Assembly (NCBI GenBank): GCA_021847425.1
Contig: JAJZRF010000006.1
Coordinates: 1-64,000 of the forward strand
DNA: 64,000 nucleotides
From: Deltaproteobacteria bacterium
GTDB lineage: Bacteria; Desulfobacterota; Desulfobulbia; Desulfobulbales; Desulfurivibrionaceae
Reading direction: 5' to 3'
Under the pieces are notes generated by a model. That model searched no databases, had not been told where the DNA came from, and saw only the letters and a list, made by a program, of their open reading frames with translations. Made by a program: the position numbers and the translations under genes. Positions 63,969-64,000 of this stretch are shown here, piece after piece (position 1 is the first letter of the stretch; the number at the start of each line of letters is the position of its first letter).

Positions 63969-64000
63969 GTAGATGTCCTGCGGGGAGACAAGAGGAGGAG

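Overview
The window reads as chromosomal DNA of a GC-rich, anaerobic, sulfate-reducer-like bacterium of the Desulfobacterota (Desulfobulbales or a close relative). This placement is an inference from gene content: a tandem HdrA / MvhD / formate dehydrogenase cluster, a selenocysteine tRNA, a split-Soret cytochrome c, a double-cubane protein with its activase, and two C-GCAxxG-C-C family proteins. No marker gene that would fix the taxon is present.

Layout. Positions 1-158 hold the end of a cold-shock protein gene. Positions 648-8615 form a redox cluster: a tandem HdrA flavoprotein, tRNA-Sec, MvhD, and a giant GltD-type/FdhA fusion. Positions 8700-13778 carry a HesB-like protein, an aquaporin-family channel, a transglutaminase with a broken rhodanese tail, and a double-cubane protein/activase pair with a small RelE-like gene. 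Positions 13939-18304 hold a RegA-type response regulator, a Tat-exported split-Soret cytochrome, and modE-modA-modB-modC behind a ModE-type palindrome. Molybdate uptake fits the molybdopterin formate dehydrogenase. Positions 18528-23768 carry MarC, a stress protein, a P-type ATPase and an HDOD protein.

Positions 23769-40240 are an accessory island: a Phd/RelE toxin-antitoxin pair, mobile mystery proteins A and B (HTH plus Fic), a type I-F CRISPR array with 77 intact repeats, and a complete I-F cas set (cas2-3, csy1, csy2, csy3, cas6f, cas1), with a DinD/BRO-N gene just upstream of the cas genes. The order is unusual because cas1 is last, beside the leader. Two spacers overlap by 18 nt and expose a CC motif at the expected PAM position. 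At the right edge lies a fossil of two convergent gene ends, an HDOD gene and a dus gene. The intact versions of these genes now flank the island about 19 kb apart, so the island may have entered between them.

Positions 40241-63968 return to ordinary chromosome: a heme-sensing histidine kinase, a SEC-C protein, Dus, a C-GCAxxG protein, clpB flanked by inverted copies of a roughly 190-bp non-coding repeat, an anion transporter, an MBL/beta-CASP RNase, a diguanylate cyclase, DNA polymerase IV, a FlaG-like protein with internal repeats, a UspA protein, glycogen phosphorylase, a KefB-type antiporter, two lipoproteins and a DUF2914 membrane protein.
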